Assembly: GCA_947589305.1 (NCBI GenBank)
Contig: CANQAP010000005.1
Coordinates: 1 to 64,000 of the forward strand
Origin: an uncultured Lachnospiraceae bacterium
Lineage (GTDB): Bacteria > Bacillota > Clostridia > Lachnospirales > Lachnospiraceae
DNA: 64,000 nt
Direction of reading: 5' to 3'
Shown: positions 1 through 8,809 of the stretch, piece by piece
How the letters are laid out: the number at the start of each line of letters is the position of its first letter
Position numbering within the stretch: the first letter of the stretch is position 1
Position numbers and translations under genes: made by a program
Notes under the pieces: generated by a model
Seen by the model: the letters and a program-made list of their open reading frames with translations, nothing else
Databases searched by the model: none
Told to the model about the DNA's origin: nothing

Positions 1-163
1 TGTCCGTCTGCTGAAATTCTCTCTGAATTTTCAGGGTTGTCTTATTATTCTGTTATCATGGTCCGGATGTCTGACGGCAGCTTTTTTACCGCGTCAGCAA
101 TGACAATAATATCACTACAAGAAAATTAAGTCAAGAGTTTATTTATAGAAATTTTAATTTCTT
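1..163. other. Window edge, no gene assigned
   Basis: This stretch lies downstream of radA, where many Clostridia carry disA; no start-to-stop frame is visible. On the minus strand a 22-codon open stretch ends at about 50, but it has no start codon and no ribosome binding site, so I do not call it. A 6-bp inverted repeat (CTGACG at 71-76, CGTCAG at 92-97) could form a weak hairpin. It has no uridine tract, so I do not call it a terminator. Confidence 0.4.
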
Positions 164-1516
164 CTATATGAAATCAATGGCTTCTTTTACATTAGAAACA
201 CTCAACAACTGAATACCCTGTATCGTGCTTAGATTGCACGCATTGCTTTTCGGCAGGATACAGGTCTTGAATCCCAGTTTTGCTGCCTCTTTTACCCGTT
301 GCTGTGCCATATTGACCCCGCGCACTTCACCCGTCAAGCCTACTTCTCCGAAAATAATGGTATGTGCATCGATCGGTCGATTGCGATAGCTGGAAACCAA
401 AGCCAAAACGATACCTAAGTCAATGGCAGGTTCTGACAACCGAATCCCTCCGGTTAAATTTACATAGGCATCACAGTTTCCCAAATGAATGCCTGCCCGT
501 TTTTCTAAGACTGCCATGAGCAGATTCAGCCGATTATAATCAATCCCGACAGTGGTACGTCTAGGAATCTGAAAATTCGTCTGCGCCACTAAAGCCTGAA
601 TTTCAATCAAGAGCGGACGGCTGCCTTCCATAGAGCAAATGACCGTAGAACCGGCAGCATTGATCGGTCTGCCCTCTAACATCACTTCCGAGGGATTCTT
701 TACTTCGCTCAAACCCGTGGTCATCATTTCAAAGACTCCGATTTCATTGGTTGCGCCAAAACGATTCTTCACACTCCGCAAAATACGGTATATCGAGCTT
801 CGTTCTCCTTCGAAATATAAGACGGTATCCACCATATGTTCTAGTGTCCTTGGTCCCGCTACCGTTCCTTCTTTCGTCACATGTCCAACCAAAAACATCG
901 CTATATTTTTCCGCTTTGCGATCTGCATAAGACGATTCGTTACTTCCCGCACCTGAGAAACACTGCCTGCTGCAGAAGCCACATCATCCAATATCATGGT
1001 TTGAATAGAATCAACCACCACCACTTCCGGTGATAATTTTTCAATCGCGGACTCCATGCTGTCAACATTTGTCTCACATTGCAGATACATATCCTTCTCG
1101 AAATCTCCCAATCGTTCCGCCCGCATTTTAATCTGCTGCATGGATTCTTCGCCGGATACATACAACACCTTATGACCGTCTATAGTCAGATGCCTGCATA
1201 CCTGTAATAAAATAGTAGATTTACCGATTCCCGGATCGCCGCCGAGCAAAACAAGGGAACCTCTCACGATTCCGCCTCCGAGTACCCGATCCAATTCCTT
1301 CATCCCTGTGCCAATGCGTGTTTCTTCCCCAGTTGTAACCTCTAAAATGCTGGCAGGTGCCGAGCCTACAGCTTTCACTGTATGTTTTCCGGCACCTGTC
1401 ACCACTTTTTCCTCTACAAATGTATTCCAAGTCTTGCAGGCGGGACATTGTCCCATCCACTTCCCTGATTCATAACCACACTCTTGGCAAAAAAACACTT
1501 GTTTTTGTTTTGCCAT
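164..1516 (-). CDS. radA: DNA repair protein RadA
   Basis: RadA (Sms) is a RecA-like ATPase that helps process branched recombination intermediates at stalled forks. The 450-residue protein shows the family layout: an N-terminal four-cysteine zinc finger (C10, C13, C24, C27), a Walker A motif (GGDPGIGKST, about residues 92-101), the RadA-specific KNRFG motif in the middle, and a C-terminal Lon-protease-like domain. AAAGGGG stands 8-9 nt before the ATG. The upstream 137-residue gene ends 14 nt earlier, so the two are very probably cotranscribed. The radA-clpC neighbourhood is common in Firmicutes; disA, often next, is not visible. Length is normal and nothing looks broken. Confidence 0.97.
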   Translation of the reverse strand: MAKQKQVFFCQECGYESGKWMGQCPACKTWNTFVEEKVVTGAGKHTVKAVGSAPASILEVTTGEETRIGTGMKELDRVLGGGIVRGSLVLLGGDPGIGKSTILLQVCRHLTIDGHKVLYVSGEESMQQIKMRAERLGDFEKDMYLQCETNVDSMESAIEKLSPEVVVVDSIQTMILDDVASAAGSVSQVREVTNRLMQIAKRKNIAMFLVGHVTKEGTVAGPRTLEHMVDTVLYFEGERSSIYRILRSVKNRFGATNEIGVFEMMTTGLSEVKNPSEVMLEGRPINAAGSTVICSMEGSRPLLIEIQALVAQTNFQIPRRTTVGIDYNRLNLLMAVLEKRAGIHLGNCDAYVNLTGGIRLSEPAIDLGIVLALVSSYRNRPIDAHTIIFGEVGLTGEVRGVNMAQQRVKEAAKLGFKTCILPKSNACNLSTIQGIQLLSVSNVKEAIDFI

Positions 1517-1530
1517 TTGTACTGCCCCTT

Positions 1531-1944
1531 TTATAGTTTATCAATCTTTACCGTCGAGATCTTATTTGGCGTCAGCTCAACGCTGAAACTTAATTTACCT
1601 CCCAGATTGGTCTTCATTTTGCCAAGCTTCGTATCATCCACATAAATCTTATATTCTTTTCCCGCTTCCAGCTCCAAGGTGATCTGGGCATCTTCCATTG
1701 CTTCCACGCCGAATGAAACCGTCCGATCTGACACTTTCAAATCATGCACTACCGTACCCGGAACCGATTCGTAGACCATTGTTCCGTTTTTTTCTAATTT
1801 GGTAATTTCCTTAAATGTCTTTATCTTGTATAGATCACCGTTAAATTCATAGCCGTCCAGCTTTGCTTTTTCCGGCAATTCAATGTTTCCGAAACTCAGG
1901 CTCCCATTTCCTTCGGTCCGAATCAATTCGTTTATTACTGACAT
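1531..1944 (-). CDS. Conserved small protein of unknown function
   Basis: A 137-residue soluble, acidic, probably all-beta protein with no signal peptide, membrane segment or catalytic motif that I recognise. It begins with a short helix-like stretch (MSVINELIRTEGNG) and ends in repeated beta-strand patterns with a conserved-looking NLGGKL segment. From memory, close relatives occur beside radA or clpC in Lachnospiraceae and are sometimes labelled endosialidase, but I see no support for a glycosidase. AGGAGG lies 8 nt before the ATG. It sits between clpC and radA on the same strand, so a role in stress or DNA maintenance is only guilt by association. Confidence 0.75.
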   Translation of the reverse strand: MSVINELIRTEGNGSLSFGNIELPEKAKLDGYEFNGDLYKIKTFKEITKLEKNGTMVYESVPGTVVHDLKVSDRTVSFGVEAMEDAQITLELEAGKEYKIYVDDTKLGKMKTNLGGKLSFSVELTPNKISTVKIDKL

Positions 1945-2021
1945 CTTTTTATCCTCCTATTTTGTTGCTGCATATGTCCGTTCTTTATACTTATAATCAT
2001 ATCATGTATCCTTCTGTTTGG

Positions 2022-4496
2022 CTAGTGAATTATCTGTGATTCTTTTGATTCCTTTGCCTGAAAAAAAAGTTTCCCTTTCCGCACGGAAATCTTTACCGTA
2101 TCACCATTTTTTACCGTTCCAGCCAAAATAGCTTCCGCCAAACCGTCTTCTACATGGGACTGGATCGCCCGACGCAGAGGTCTGGCTCCATATTTTTTAT
2201 CATAGCCTTTTTCAAAAATATAGTTTTTCAAACGAATATCGTATTTTAATGTAATATCCATCTGTTCTTTGACCCGTTTACTCAACTGTTTCATCAGCAG
2301 ATCGACGATCTGATGTATTTCTTCTTCCTGAAGCGCATGGAACACAATGATATCATCAATACGATTGATAAACTCCGGTTTAAAAATCCGCTTCACCTCT
2401 TCCATGACATTATTCTTCATCTGTTCATGGTTTCGCTCTTCATCCGAAGCGCTGGCAAAACCGAGCTGTTTCGGTTCCATGATACGGCTGGCTCCCGCAT
2501 TGGAAGTCATAATGATAATGGTATTCTTAAAATCCACTTTCCTTCCCTGTGAATCTGTAATATGTCCGTCATCCAATACCTGAAGCAGTATATTAAAAAT
2601 ATCGCCGTCCGCTTTTTCTACTTCATCAAACAGAATGACCGAATACGGATTCCTTCTGACCTTTTCACTGAGTTGTCCACCTTCTTCAAAACCGACGTAT
2701 CCCGGCGGCGAACCGATGAGTTTTGATACACTGTGCTTTTCCATATACTCTGACATATCCACACGAATCAAAGCGTCTTCATCGCCAAACATTGCTTCCG
2801 CCAGAGCCTTTGATAACTCGGTTTTTCCGACACCGGTAGGTCCTAAGAATAAGAAGGAACCAATCGGACGATTCGGATCTTTCAAACCAACTCTGCCACG
2901 ACGGATTGCTTTTGCCACCGCTTCCACAGCCTCGTTCTGCCCGATCACACGCTGATGTAATATCCGATCCAAGGCACGCAGGCGTTCGGTTTCTTCCTCT
3001 TCCAAGCGGCTGAGCGGAATTTTTGTCCATGCGGAAACTACCACCGAAACATCCCGATCCTGAATTGAGACGCTTGCTCCAGCCTGCTGCTTCTCCTCTT
3101 TTTTCTGTAAGCGTTCCCGCTTTTTCCTTAAGTTCGATATATCCTGCTTGAGAGTTTTTGCCTGTTCGATATCGTTGTGAATCAGACGATCTTCCATCTG
3201 ATCTGACTTTTCACGCAACTGCCGATCGATTTCCATATATTTCGGAGACTGGTTCAGCAAAGATAACCGCTTCTTAGAACATGCTTCATCAATCAGATCA
3301 ATCGCCTTATCCGGCAAATAACGGTCATTAATATATCGTTCCGAAAGATTAACAGCCGCTTCAATCGCGCTGTCTTCGATCCGTATCCCGTGATGTTCTT
3401 CGTAACAATGCCGCAGTCCCTTCAAGATATCGATTGCCTGCGCTTTTGTCGGTTCCTCTACATTCACCGGCTGAAAACGTCTCTCCAGCGCCGCATCCTT
3501 TTCAATATATTTACGGAATTCTGATGTTGTGGTAGCACCGATCATTTGGATCTCTCCTCTTGACAATGCCGGTTTTAATATATTGGAAGCATCAATCGCG
3601 CCTTCCGCTCCGCCGGCTCCGATTAACGTATGCAGTTCATCCACAAACAGAATAACATTTCCGTCATTCATCACTTCTTCAATGATGCGTTTGATTCGTT
3701 CTTCAAATTCCCCGCGATATTTTGAACCTGCCACCATGCCGGATAGATCCAAAGAAAGCAGTCGTTTATTTTTAATGGTCTCCGGTATAGTACCGGCGGC
3801 GATCATATTTGCCAGTCCCTCCACGATCGCAGTTTTTCCGACACCCGGTTCTCCGACCAGACACGGATTGTTCTTCATACGGCGACTTAAAATCTGAACC
3901 ACACGGTCAATCTCTTCGGTTCTTCCGATTACCGGGTCTAATTTTCCTTCCTTAGCCTGCTTTGTCAAGTCACGGCTATATTTTTCTAACATCGGTGTGG
4001 AAGACTTTGTTTTCTTCTTCCCTTTGTTTCCCACATATTCATTTCTGGCAACTGTCTGATCGACACCCATAGACACGCGAATATCCATGTATAACTTCTG
4101 TATATCCACACCGATGCTGGTCAGGATTTTCATTGCGATACATTCCGGTGTTTTGATCATTGCCAACAGGAAATGCTCGGTTCCGATGGCGGTGCATTTC
4201 GTACGGAGTGCTTCCGCTTTGCTTTGCTCCATGACCGTATGATACATCACGGTATATTTATATTGATTGGCAGTTGCCACCATCCCGTTTCCAACAATGC
4301 TGTTTTCGATCAGTTTTTCGATTCTGTCTTTTTGAACGCCATTCACTTCTAATATTTTAGCCGCCACATTCTCTGCTTCTTCCAAAATACCAAGCAACAG
4401 ATGTTCGCTTCCGATACAATCATGTTTCAGCCGTTTTGCTGCCTTTTCCGCTTCTTTTATTGAAATCTCAGCAGCCTTGGTGTATTGATAGTTCAT
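2022..4496 (-). CDS. clpC: ATP-dependent Clp protease ATP-binding subunit ClpC
   Basis: ClpC is a hexameric AAA+ unfoldase that feeds damaged or regulated proteins to ClpP. The 824-residue protein has two N-terminal Clp repeats (about 1-150), a first AAA domain (Walker A GEPGVGKT near 215-222), a UVR-like coiled-coil middle segment (about 415-460) that separates ClpC from ClpB and ClpA, a second AAA domain (GPTGVGKTE) and a ClpB-type C-terminal domain. The start is the ATG at 4494-4496, with GGAGG 8 nt upstream; a TTG six codons earlier lacks such a site. It follows a GntR-type regulator by 48 nt. The usual ctsR-mcsA-mcsB genes are absent, so the partner regulator differs from the Bacillus model. 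Confidence 0.97.
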   Translation of the reverse strand: MNYQYTKAAEISIKEAEKAAKRLKHDCIGSEHLLLGILEEAENVAAKILEVNGVQKDRIEKLIENSIVGNGMVATANQYKYTVMYHTVMEQSKAEALRTKCTAIGTEHFLLAMIKTPECIAMKILTSIGVDIQKLYMDIRVSMGVDQTVARNEYVGNKGKKKTKSSTPMLEKYSRDLTKQAKEGKLDPVIGRTEEIDRVVQILSRRMKNNPCLVGEPGVGKTAIVEGLANMIAAGTIPETIKNKRLLSLDLSGMVAGSKYRGEFEERIKRIIEEVMNDGNVILFVDELHTLIGAGGAEGAIDASNILKPALSRGEIQMIGATTTSEFRKYIEKDAALERRFQPVNVEEPTKAQAIDILKGLRHCYEEHHGIRIEDSAIEAAVNLSERYINDRYLPDKAIDLIDEACSKKRLSLLNQSPKYMEIDRQLREKSDQMEDRLIHNDIEQAKTLKQDISNLRKKRERLQKKEEKQQAGASVSIQDRDVSVVVSAWTKIPLSRLEEEETERLRALDRILHQRVIGQNEAVEAVAKAIRRGRVGLKDPNRPIGSFLFLGPTGVGKTELSKALAEAMFGDEDALIRVDMSEYMEKHSVSKLIGSPPGYVGFEEGGQLSEKVRRNPYSVILFDEVEKADGDIFNILLQVLDDGHITDSQGRKVDFKNTIIIMTSNAGASRIMEPKQLGFASASDEERNHEQMKNNVMEEVKRIFKPEFINRIDDIIVFHALQEEEIHQIVDLLMKQLSKRVKEQMDITLKYDIRLKNYIFEKGYDKKYGARPLRRAIQSHVEDGLAEAILAGTVKNGDTVKISVRKGKLFFQAKESKESQIIH

Positions 4497-4544
4497 AATT
4501 TTGCCTCCTGTCAACCGGACCGGTTGTTCTGCATTGTCTCATTC

Positions 4545-4928
4545 TCAGATTTTCGCGGATGAAAATGCCGCATACATTTCCCGAACCAAATCCTGCATCT
4601 CCGTCAGACTGATGTCCTTACAGATTGCCTGCGCCACGATCATCTGCATATCCGAATGGATCGTTTCCATATGAAAACTACGGTTTTCCAAGCTCACAGA
4701 AATCACCGCTCCGTTTCTACGGTCTAATTTGACATAACCGTCCTGTTTTAATAACGCATATGCTTTATTTACCGTGTGCATATTGACGCCCAATTCATTT
4801 GCCATCTGCCGGACAGACGGAAGGGATTCTCCTTCTTTCAGTATATCTTTTGCGATTCCCATAATAATCTGATTCCGCAACTGTATGTATAAGGCTTCAT
4901 CACTATTAAAATCCATTTTAATGACCAT
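4545..4928 (-). CDS. GntR-family (YtrA-like) transcriptional regulator
   Basis: A 127-residue regulator with an N-terminal winged helix-turn-helix (residues about 10-75, including the GntR pattern LPSVRQMANELGVN and a wing near DRRNGAVI) and only a short helical C-terminal tail. Small tails like this mark the YtrA subfamily, whose members usually repress their own operon, often one with transport or envelope-stress genes. Here the only obvious downstream partner is clpC. GAGGTG lies 5-6 nt before the ATG. A 21-bp palindrome upstream overlaps the promoter and is the likely operator. No YtrB-like ABC transporter is adjacent, which makes the pairing unusual. Confidence 0.88.
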   Translation of the reverse strand: MVIKMDFNSDEALYIQLRNQIIMGIAKDILKEGESLPSVRQMANELGVNMHTVNKAYALLKQDGYVKLDRRNGAVISVSLENRSFHMETIHSDMQMIVAQAICKDISLTEMQDLVREMYAAFSSAKI

Positions 4929-4949
4929 GTTATCACCTCATTTATCTTT

Positions 4950-4989
4950 TGTTATATCTATGCTATAACACAAGTCACTTTATTGTCAA
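4950..4989 (-). promoter_or_regulatory. Promoter and palindromic operator of the gntR-clpC operon
   Basis: On the minus strand a perfect -35 TTGACA (4989-4984) is followed after 16 nt by TATAGC (4967-4962). The inverted repeat TGTTATA-N7-TATAACA (4950-4970) covers the -10 element and start region, where a repressor would block RNA polymerase. The position fits autoregulation by the adjacent YtrA-like protein (inference). No CtsR heptad (GGTCAAA) is present. Confidence 0.7.
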
Positions 4990-5018
4990 GCCGGAATCTG
5001 TTTTATCCAAAAACCACC

Positions 5019-5048
5019 AAAAGCCAGACGGAAAACCGTCCGGCTTTT
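5019..5048 (-). terminator. Rho-independent terminator of the cohesin-dockerin operon
   Basis: The arms AAAAGCC.GACGG and CCGTC.GGCTTTT flank an AAAA loop and are followed on the minus strand by a U-rich run. The single A-C mismatch of the plus strand becomes a G-U pair in minus-strand RNA, giving 13 continuous pairs. It lies immediately downstream of the stop codon at 5052. Confidence 0.85.
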
Positions 5049-5051
5049 CCA

Positions 5052-6542
5052 CTAGGATTCCTTTTCGTCCAGATCCGCAAAGTCCTCCGGTATATCGTCT
5101 ATTGGTTTTACCTTTCGCTTATGATAGACCACCATGCCGATGACCAAGCCTAAAAGCACCACGGCAATTCCGCTCATGATATACAACATAACGCGAAGGT
5201 GCTGCAGCTTTTCATTTTCCGGTACAGGCGGCGCCTCCGTCGTCGCTGCTTCTGTCGTAACCAATACTTCTTCCGTAACATCCGGTTCCACATATCGCTG
5301 ATAGGTTCCTTCCACCGTATCATAGAGATAAAATCCCGGTTCTCCGTTAATATTCACGGCATATAACAGAACAAACTCCGTTTCTCCGTTCTTTACATAC
5401 GCCGTCACGGTCTGTCCTTGTATTTCCAGTTCCGTCGCTTCATAACTGGATGGGATCTGCACATCGTCACCCGGTGTTAAAATCACATAACGGTTGCCCG
5501 TTGCCTGATATTCCACATACGGCTGAAAGGTCTTTTGGTCTTTTTCGTATAAAAACCACTGCCCGTTTCCCTCTGTGTCGATCAAATATACGATTTGCAG
5601 CAAATGATTCGGTGAAGTATAGACTGTGATCGTTTCCTGCTCGTATTCACTTTCTCCCGCTTCGAACCCTTCCGGAATCGCGACACCTTCCATCTGTTCC
5701 GGTGTTGCAAATCCATACTGTACGCCGTTGATCGTAACGGCTGCTTCTTCCGGTTCCTCCGGAACCTCTCCACAGGTGATATTTAAGACATATGTTCTTT
5801 GCGTTCCGTTTTCGGCTGTCACGACGATATAGGTTTTATTGGCACCGGGTTCCAAGTCGTTGTTGTGTGATACCGCCACTTTTGCCTTGCTGTCGTTCGG
5901 AACCGCACTCACCACAATCGATGTCGTATCTTCCGGCAGAGTAACGGAATAAGATGTCGTCTGTGGCTGGAAAGCCGGTGTCAGTGTACCCGGAGAAATA
6001 TCGAGACTCTTTAAGAGATTATCACCCGATCCGACCAGTGGAGCGGTTGTATCCGGTGCATCTCCACCACCGTCATTGCCGCCGCTCTCTCCCGGAGATG
6101 CCTGAGGCGCCGATACCGTGACCGATGCTCCGCCATATGAGACCGACATATCACCGGTCACATATCCGTAACATCCACCTGCATATTCGCTTGCCGAGAT
6201 TGCGGAAGTCCCCGTACCGACTGCCGTAAAGGTCAAGGTTCTGGAAGTGGAGGTAACCGGTCCTTCATTTACTAATGTAACGGTTCCGCTCCCGCCCCCG
6301 TCACCGCCTCCCTGATACTCTAATATGGAAGGATCATATGCGATAGCCACCCCGTATCCGATTTCTTCATCCGCCGATATGCCGACTGTGACCGTGACCG
6401 TCGTTCCTGTAGTCACCTGTGATGCAGACGCACTGACAGAAACCGTCGCATTTCCCGCATAGGCAGGCTGTGCGTACATCAACGTCCATCCGATTGTCAG
6501 CAGGGCAGTCAAAAAATAAATCCATAGTTTTTTCTTATTCAT
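5052..6542 (-). CDS. Membrane-anchored cohesin-like / cadherin-like domain protein
   Basis: A 496-residue exported protein. Residues 1-29 are a signal peptide ending AYAG. Residues 32-145 resemble a cohesin fold: alternating Val/Thr/Ser beta strands, a YDPSILEYQG segment typical of cohesins, and a Gly-rich insertion. Residues 175-256 match a cadherin-like beta-sandwich (LKSLDISPG, then NGTQRTYVLNI). Residues 268-418 form an unrecognised beta-rich domain, followed by a Thr/Glu/Pro linker, one membrane helix (about 450-473) and a charged 23-residue cytoplasmic tail. It starts 13 nt after the dockerin-bearing upstream gene (AAGGAG before the ATG), so the products are probably partners. The cohesin call is by pattern; a carbohydrate-binding beta domain is the alternative. 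Confidence 0.72.
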   Translation of the reverse strand: MNKKKLWIYFLTALLTIGWTLMYAQPAYAGNATVSVSASASQVTTGTTVTVTVGISADEEIGYGVAIAYDPSILEYQGGGDGGGSGTVTLVNEGPVTSTSRTLTFTAVGTGTSAISASEYAGGCYGYVTGDMSVSYGGASVTVSAPQASPGESGGNDGGGDAPDTTAPLVGSGDNLLKSLDISPGTLTPAFQPQTTSYSVTLPEDTTSIVVSAVPNDSKAKVAVSHNNDLEPGANKTYIVVTAENGTQRTYVLNITCGEVPEEPEEAAVTINGVQYGFATPEQMEGVAIPEGFEAGESEYEQETITVYTSPNHLLQIVYLIDTEGNGQWFLYEKDQKTFQPYVEYQATGNRYVILTPGDDVQIPSSYEATELEIQGQTVTAYVKNGETEFVLLYAVNINGEPGFYLYDTVEGTYQRYVEPDVTEEVLVTTEAATTEAPPVPENEKLQHLRVMLYIMSGIAVVLLGLVIGMVVYHKRKVKPIDDIPEDFADLDEKES

Positions 6543-6555
6543 CTTTTTCTCCTTA

Positions 6556-8616
6556 TTACTGCGTAATGCTTTGCTGTCCCAGTATATGTTTCTTTGTCGT
6601 CACCAAATCTTTGATCGTGATCTTACCGTCTTTATCCACGTCCGCCGCGGAAAAATATACACCGTTCAGATTCATCTGATTCAGAAGATTCTTTTTCATA
6701 TTTACCAGATCCCCAATACCGATACTACCGTCACCGGATACATCTCCATAGATGATAATCGTATATGTGGCGTTGGCGGAACCGTTCGTAACGGATACGA
6801 TATTCCCAGTCCCGACAGTTCCGGAATTTACAGTAACGCCGTCCGATTTATAAATCGTCACCTGCGAACCTGTCGCTCCTAATGCCGTCACAAAGGTACT
6901 CACATCCGTTCCGACTGAGATGCCGGAAATCGTATTACCACTCACATGATAGCCGGTATTGATCGGCGGAGCATTTGGATTCGTTACTGCCGTACCTGTA
7001 CCTCCGTTGGCATCTTTTCTGACTACAGTAATGGTATAGGTCCTTTGCGTACCGTTTTGCGCAGTGACCGTGATCGGAACCTGATTCATTCCGACTGCCA
7101 AATTGATCGTGCCGGTTCCGGATATATTTGCATTTCTGTTCACTGTAGCAGCAGTTACCGTGATGGAAGAAACCGTATGATCCACGATCATCGAGTATGC
7201 GGTGTTGCTGCCACTAAATGTAGGCGTCAGCGCATATCCGGAAACGGTTAATGATTTCAGCCAATTATTTGGGCTTCCGGAATCTGCCGGTTTGGAAACG
7301 GCTTCAGCCGGCATATTGACGTATACCGGAATTTTGAACACCAAGGCAGAATTGATCAATCCGTTTGCCTGATAGGCACGGCACATGGCTGCAGCTTCCG
7401 TAGCAGGTGCCTGTACATTTGTCATATATTGATGTCCGTATAGATTTCCCCGATACACCACGTTAAACTTCTGTGTGTAGAGCGTGTCTTGCCCCCTGTT
7501 AATATAGGAAGCGCCGATATACTCACTGCCACCCATGATCGCTTTATATGCACTGTTCCATGGACGCCCGTAATTACCGCTTGCAGCCGCCCATGCCAAA
7601 CCTTTTTCCACGGCACCGCCGCCTGCAGAATCCACCGCGCCGATATTAAAGAAATTAAAGATATTCGGATATGTTTTACTGGCTCCGGTCGCATTCACAC
7701 CGGCAGTCGCGCCCATTTCCTGCCTCATGCGGGAAGCCAGATGATACGGACTGACATTATTTTTTGCAGCCGCTTCCATGATTTCCGCCGAGAAGGTTCT
7801 ATTTTCCCCCACCGGATTTGCATTTGCCATAAATGTGTTAGCCAAAATCGCTTCAACACCGGCTGCATTATGTATGCTGCTGTCATAAGATAATTGCTCA
7901 AAGGCGAATATATATGTCTCGTATAAATAGGTTCTTGGATCCATATAATATGAAACGATATCTTTAGAAGCGGCAAACCACGTCGTACCGTCATACGGTG
8001 ACCAAGTATCGTTTGCCCAGCTATATCCGACTTCCGTAGCCCGCCAGTTATATCGCGGCGTGGATGAGGTTCCGTTGATCAGATTCTTAATCTGTCCGGA
8101 TTTGTTTCGTTCATTTTCTATAACGGTATTCCAGTCCAGACCGGTCTGTAAGGCTACAAACTTCCATTGCGGATGCTTGGTATGAAGGTCCCGCAGATAT
8201 GGCTTATAGCTTTCCGGGAATCCCTGTGCAGTGAGATAAGCTTCAAAATCCGCATCCGAACCGCTTCCGCCCGGCGCGGCAGGCGGTGCAGAGAGAACTG
8301 TCACATACTCTGCATATACATAACCGGTGTAACTGTTTCCGTCTTTTGTAAAACTCACATGATACCACTCGCCGTTCGGCTGGTCCAAAATCACTAGCGC
8401 ATGACCACCGTTGAGTTTCGTGATCGACGGCGAGGAGGTCGTAGGACTTTGACGGACATTGACATTCGTACATCCCACAGTAATCTGTGCCGTCGTCTCC
8501 GCCATCACCTGATTCGTCTGTTGTTCCGATGCCACTGTCTGAATGACGCTCATGGTCAGAATAACACTCATCACAAAAGCACCCAGACGTTTTATCCTAT
8601 TACACGTTCCGTTCAT
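6556..8616 (-). CDS. SH3 / glucosaminidase-like / dockerin protein
   Basis: A 686-residue secreted protein. A signal peptide (about 1-30) is followed by a bacterial SH3 domain (43-108, with NVNVRQSPTT), a glucosaminidase-like region (about 190-430, with RQEMG near 297-301) resembling GH73-type peptidoglycan hydrolases, a cadherin-like beta-sandwich (452-533, NGTQRTYTITVV), a further small beta domain (about 553-622) and a C-terminal type-I-like dockerin (623-683). The dockerin has two calcium loops, DVSGDGSIGIGD and DVDKDGKITIKD, each keeping Asp at positions 1, 5 and 12. It heads a two-gene operon with the cohesin-like membrane protein. The likely role is cell-wall remodelling while tethered to that anchor (inference). 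GAGGT precedes the ATG. Confidence 0.82.
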   Translation of the reverse strand: MNGTCNRIKRLGAFVMSVILTMSVIQTVASEQQTNQVMAETTAQITVGCTNVNVRQSPTTSSPSITKLNGGHALVILDQPNGEWYHVSFTKDGNSYTGYVYAEYVTVLSAPPAAPGGSGSDADFEAYLTAQGFPESYKPYLRDLHTKHPQWKFVALQTGLDWNTVIENERNKSGQIKNLINGTSSTPRYNWRATEVGYSWANDTWSPYDGTTWFAASKDIVSYYMDPRTYLYETYIFAFEQLSYDSSIHNAAGVEAILANTFMANANPVGENRTFSAEIMEAAAKNNVSPYHLASRMRQEMGATAGVNATGASKTYPNIFNFFNIGAVDSAGGGAVEKGLAWAAASGNYGRPWNSAYKAIMGGSEYIGASYINRGQDTLYTQKFNVVYRGNLYGHQYMTNVQAPATEAAAMCRAYQANGLINSALVFKIPVYVNMPAEAVSKPADSGSPNNWLKSLTVSGYALTPTFSGSNTAYSMIVDHTVSSITVTAATVNRNANISGTGTINLAVGMNQVPITVTAQNGTQRTYTITVVRKDANGGTGTAVTNPNAPPINTGYHVSGNTISGISVGTDVSTFVTALGATGSQVTIYKSDGVTVNSGTVGTGNIVSVTNGSANATYTIIIYGDVSGDGSIGIGDLVNMKKNLLNQMNLNGVYFSAADVDKDGKITIKDLVTTKKHILGQQSITQ

Positions 8617-8757
8617 CTATGTACCTCTTCTGATCTTCTTCTGTTTTATGTAAACCGCAAGATATATGCTATTATTATCCACTTTACCACAAGATAAGCG
8701 AAAAAGCATTATATTTTTTACTTTTTCTTATAAATTCATCTTTTTTTAAGAAATAAA

Positions 8758-8793
8758 AACCTGCGGATGCGCATTTCGCTTCACCCACAGGTT
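8758..8793 (-). terminator. Terminator of the purM-purN-purD operon
   Basis: Arms at 8758-8769 and 8782-8793 pair over 12 positions. Two plus-strand mismatches become G-U pairs in minus-strand RNA, which fixes the orientation. A TTTTTATTTCTT run follows. It lies 17 nt past the purD stop codon. Confidence 0.88.
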
Positions 8794-8809
8794 CTTTTTT
8801 CTGATCTCA

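Noticed and set aside
639..956. Plus-strand frame opposite radA
   Set aside because: Antisense shadow with no ribosome binding site and low-complexity composition; the same applies to many frames opposite real genes.
1531..1944. Endosialidase function
   Set aside because: A label I recall for relatives, but there is no glycosidase motif and the protein is far too short.
4929..5018. CtsR operator upstream of gntR-clpC
   Set aside because: No GGTCAAA heptads; the only repeat is the TGTTATA/TATAACA palindrome.
7422..7994. Alternative frames within the glucosaminidase gene
   Set aside because: They overlap a strongly supported domain protein and lack start signals.
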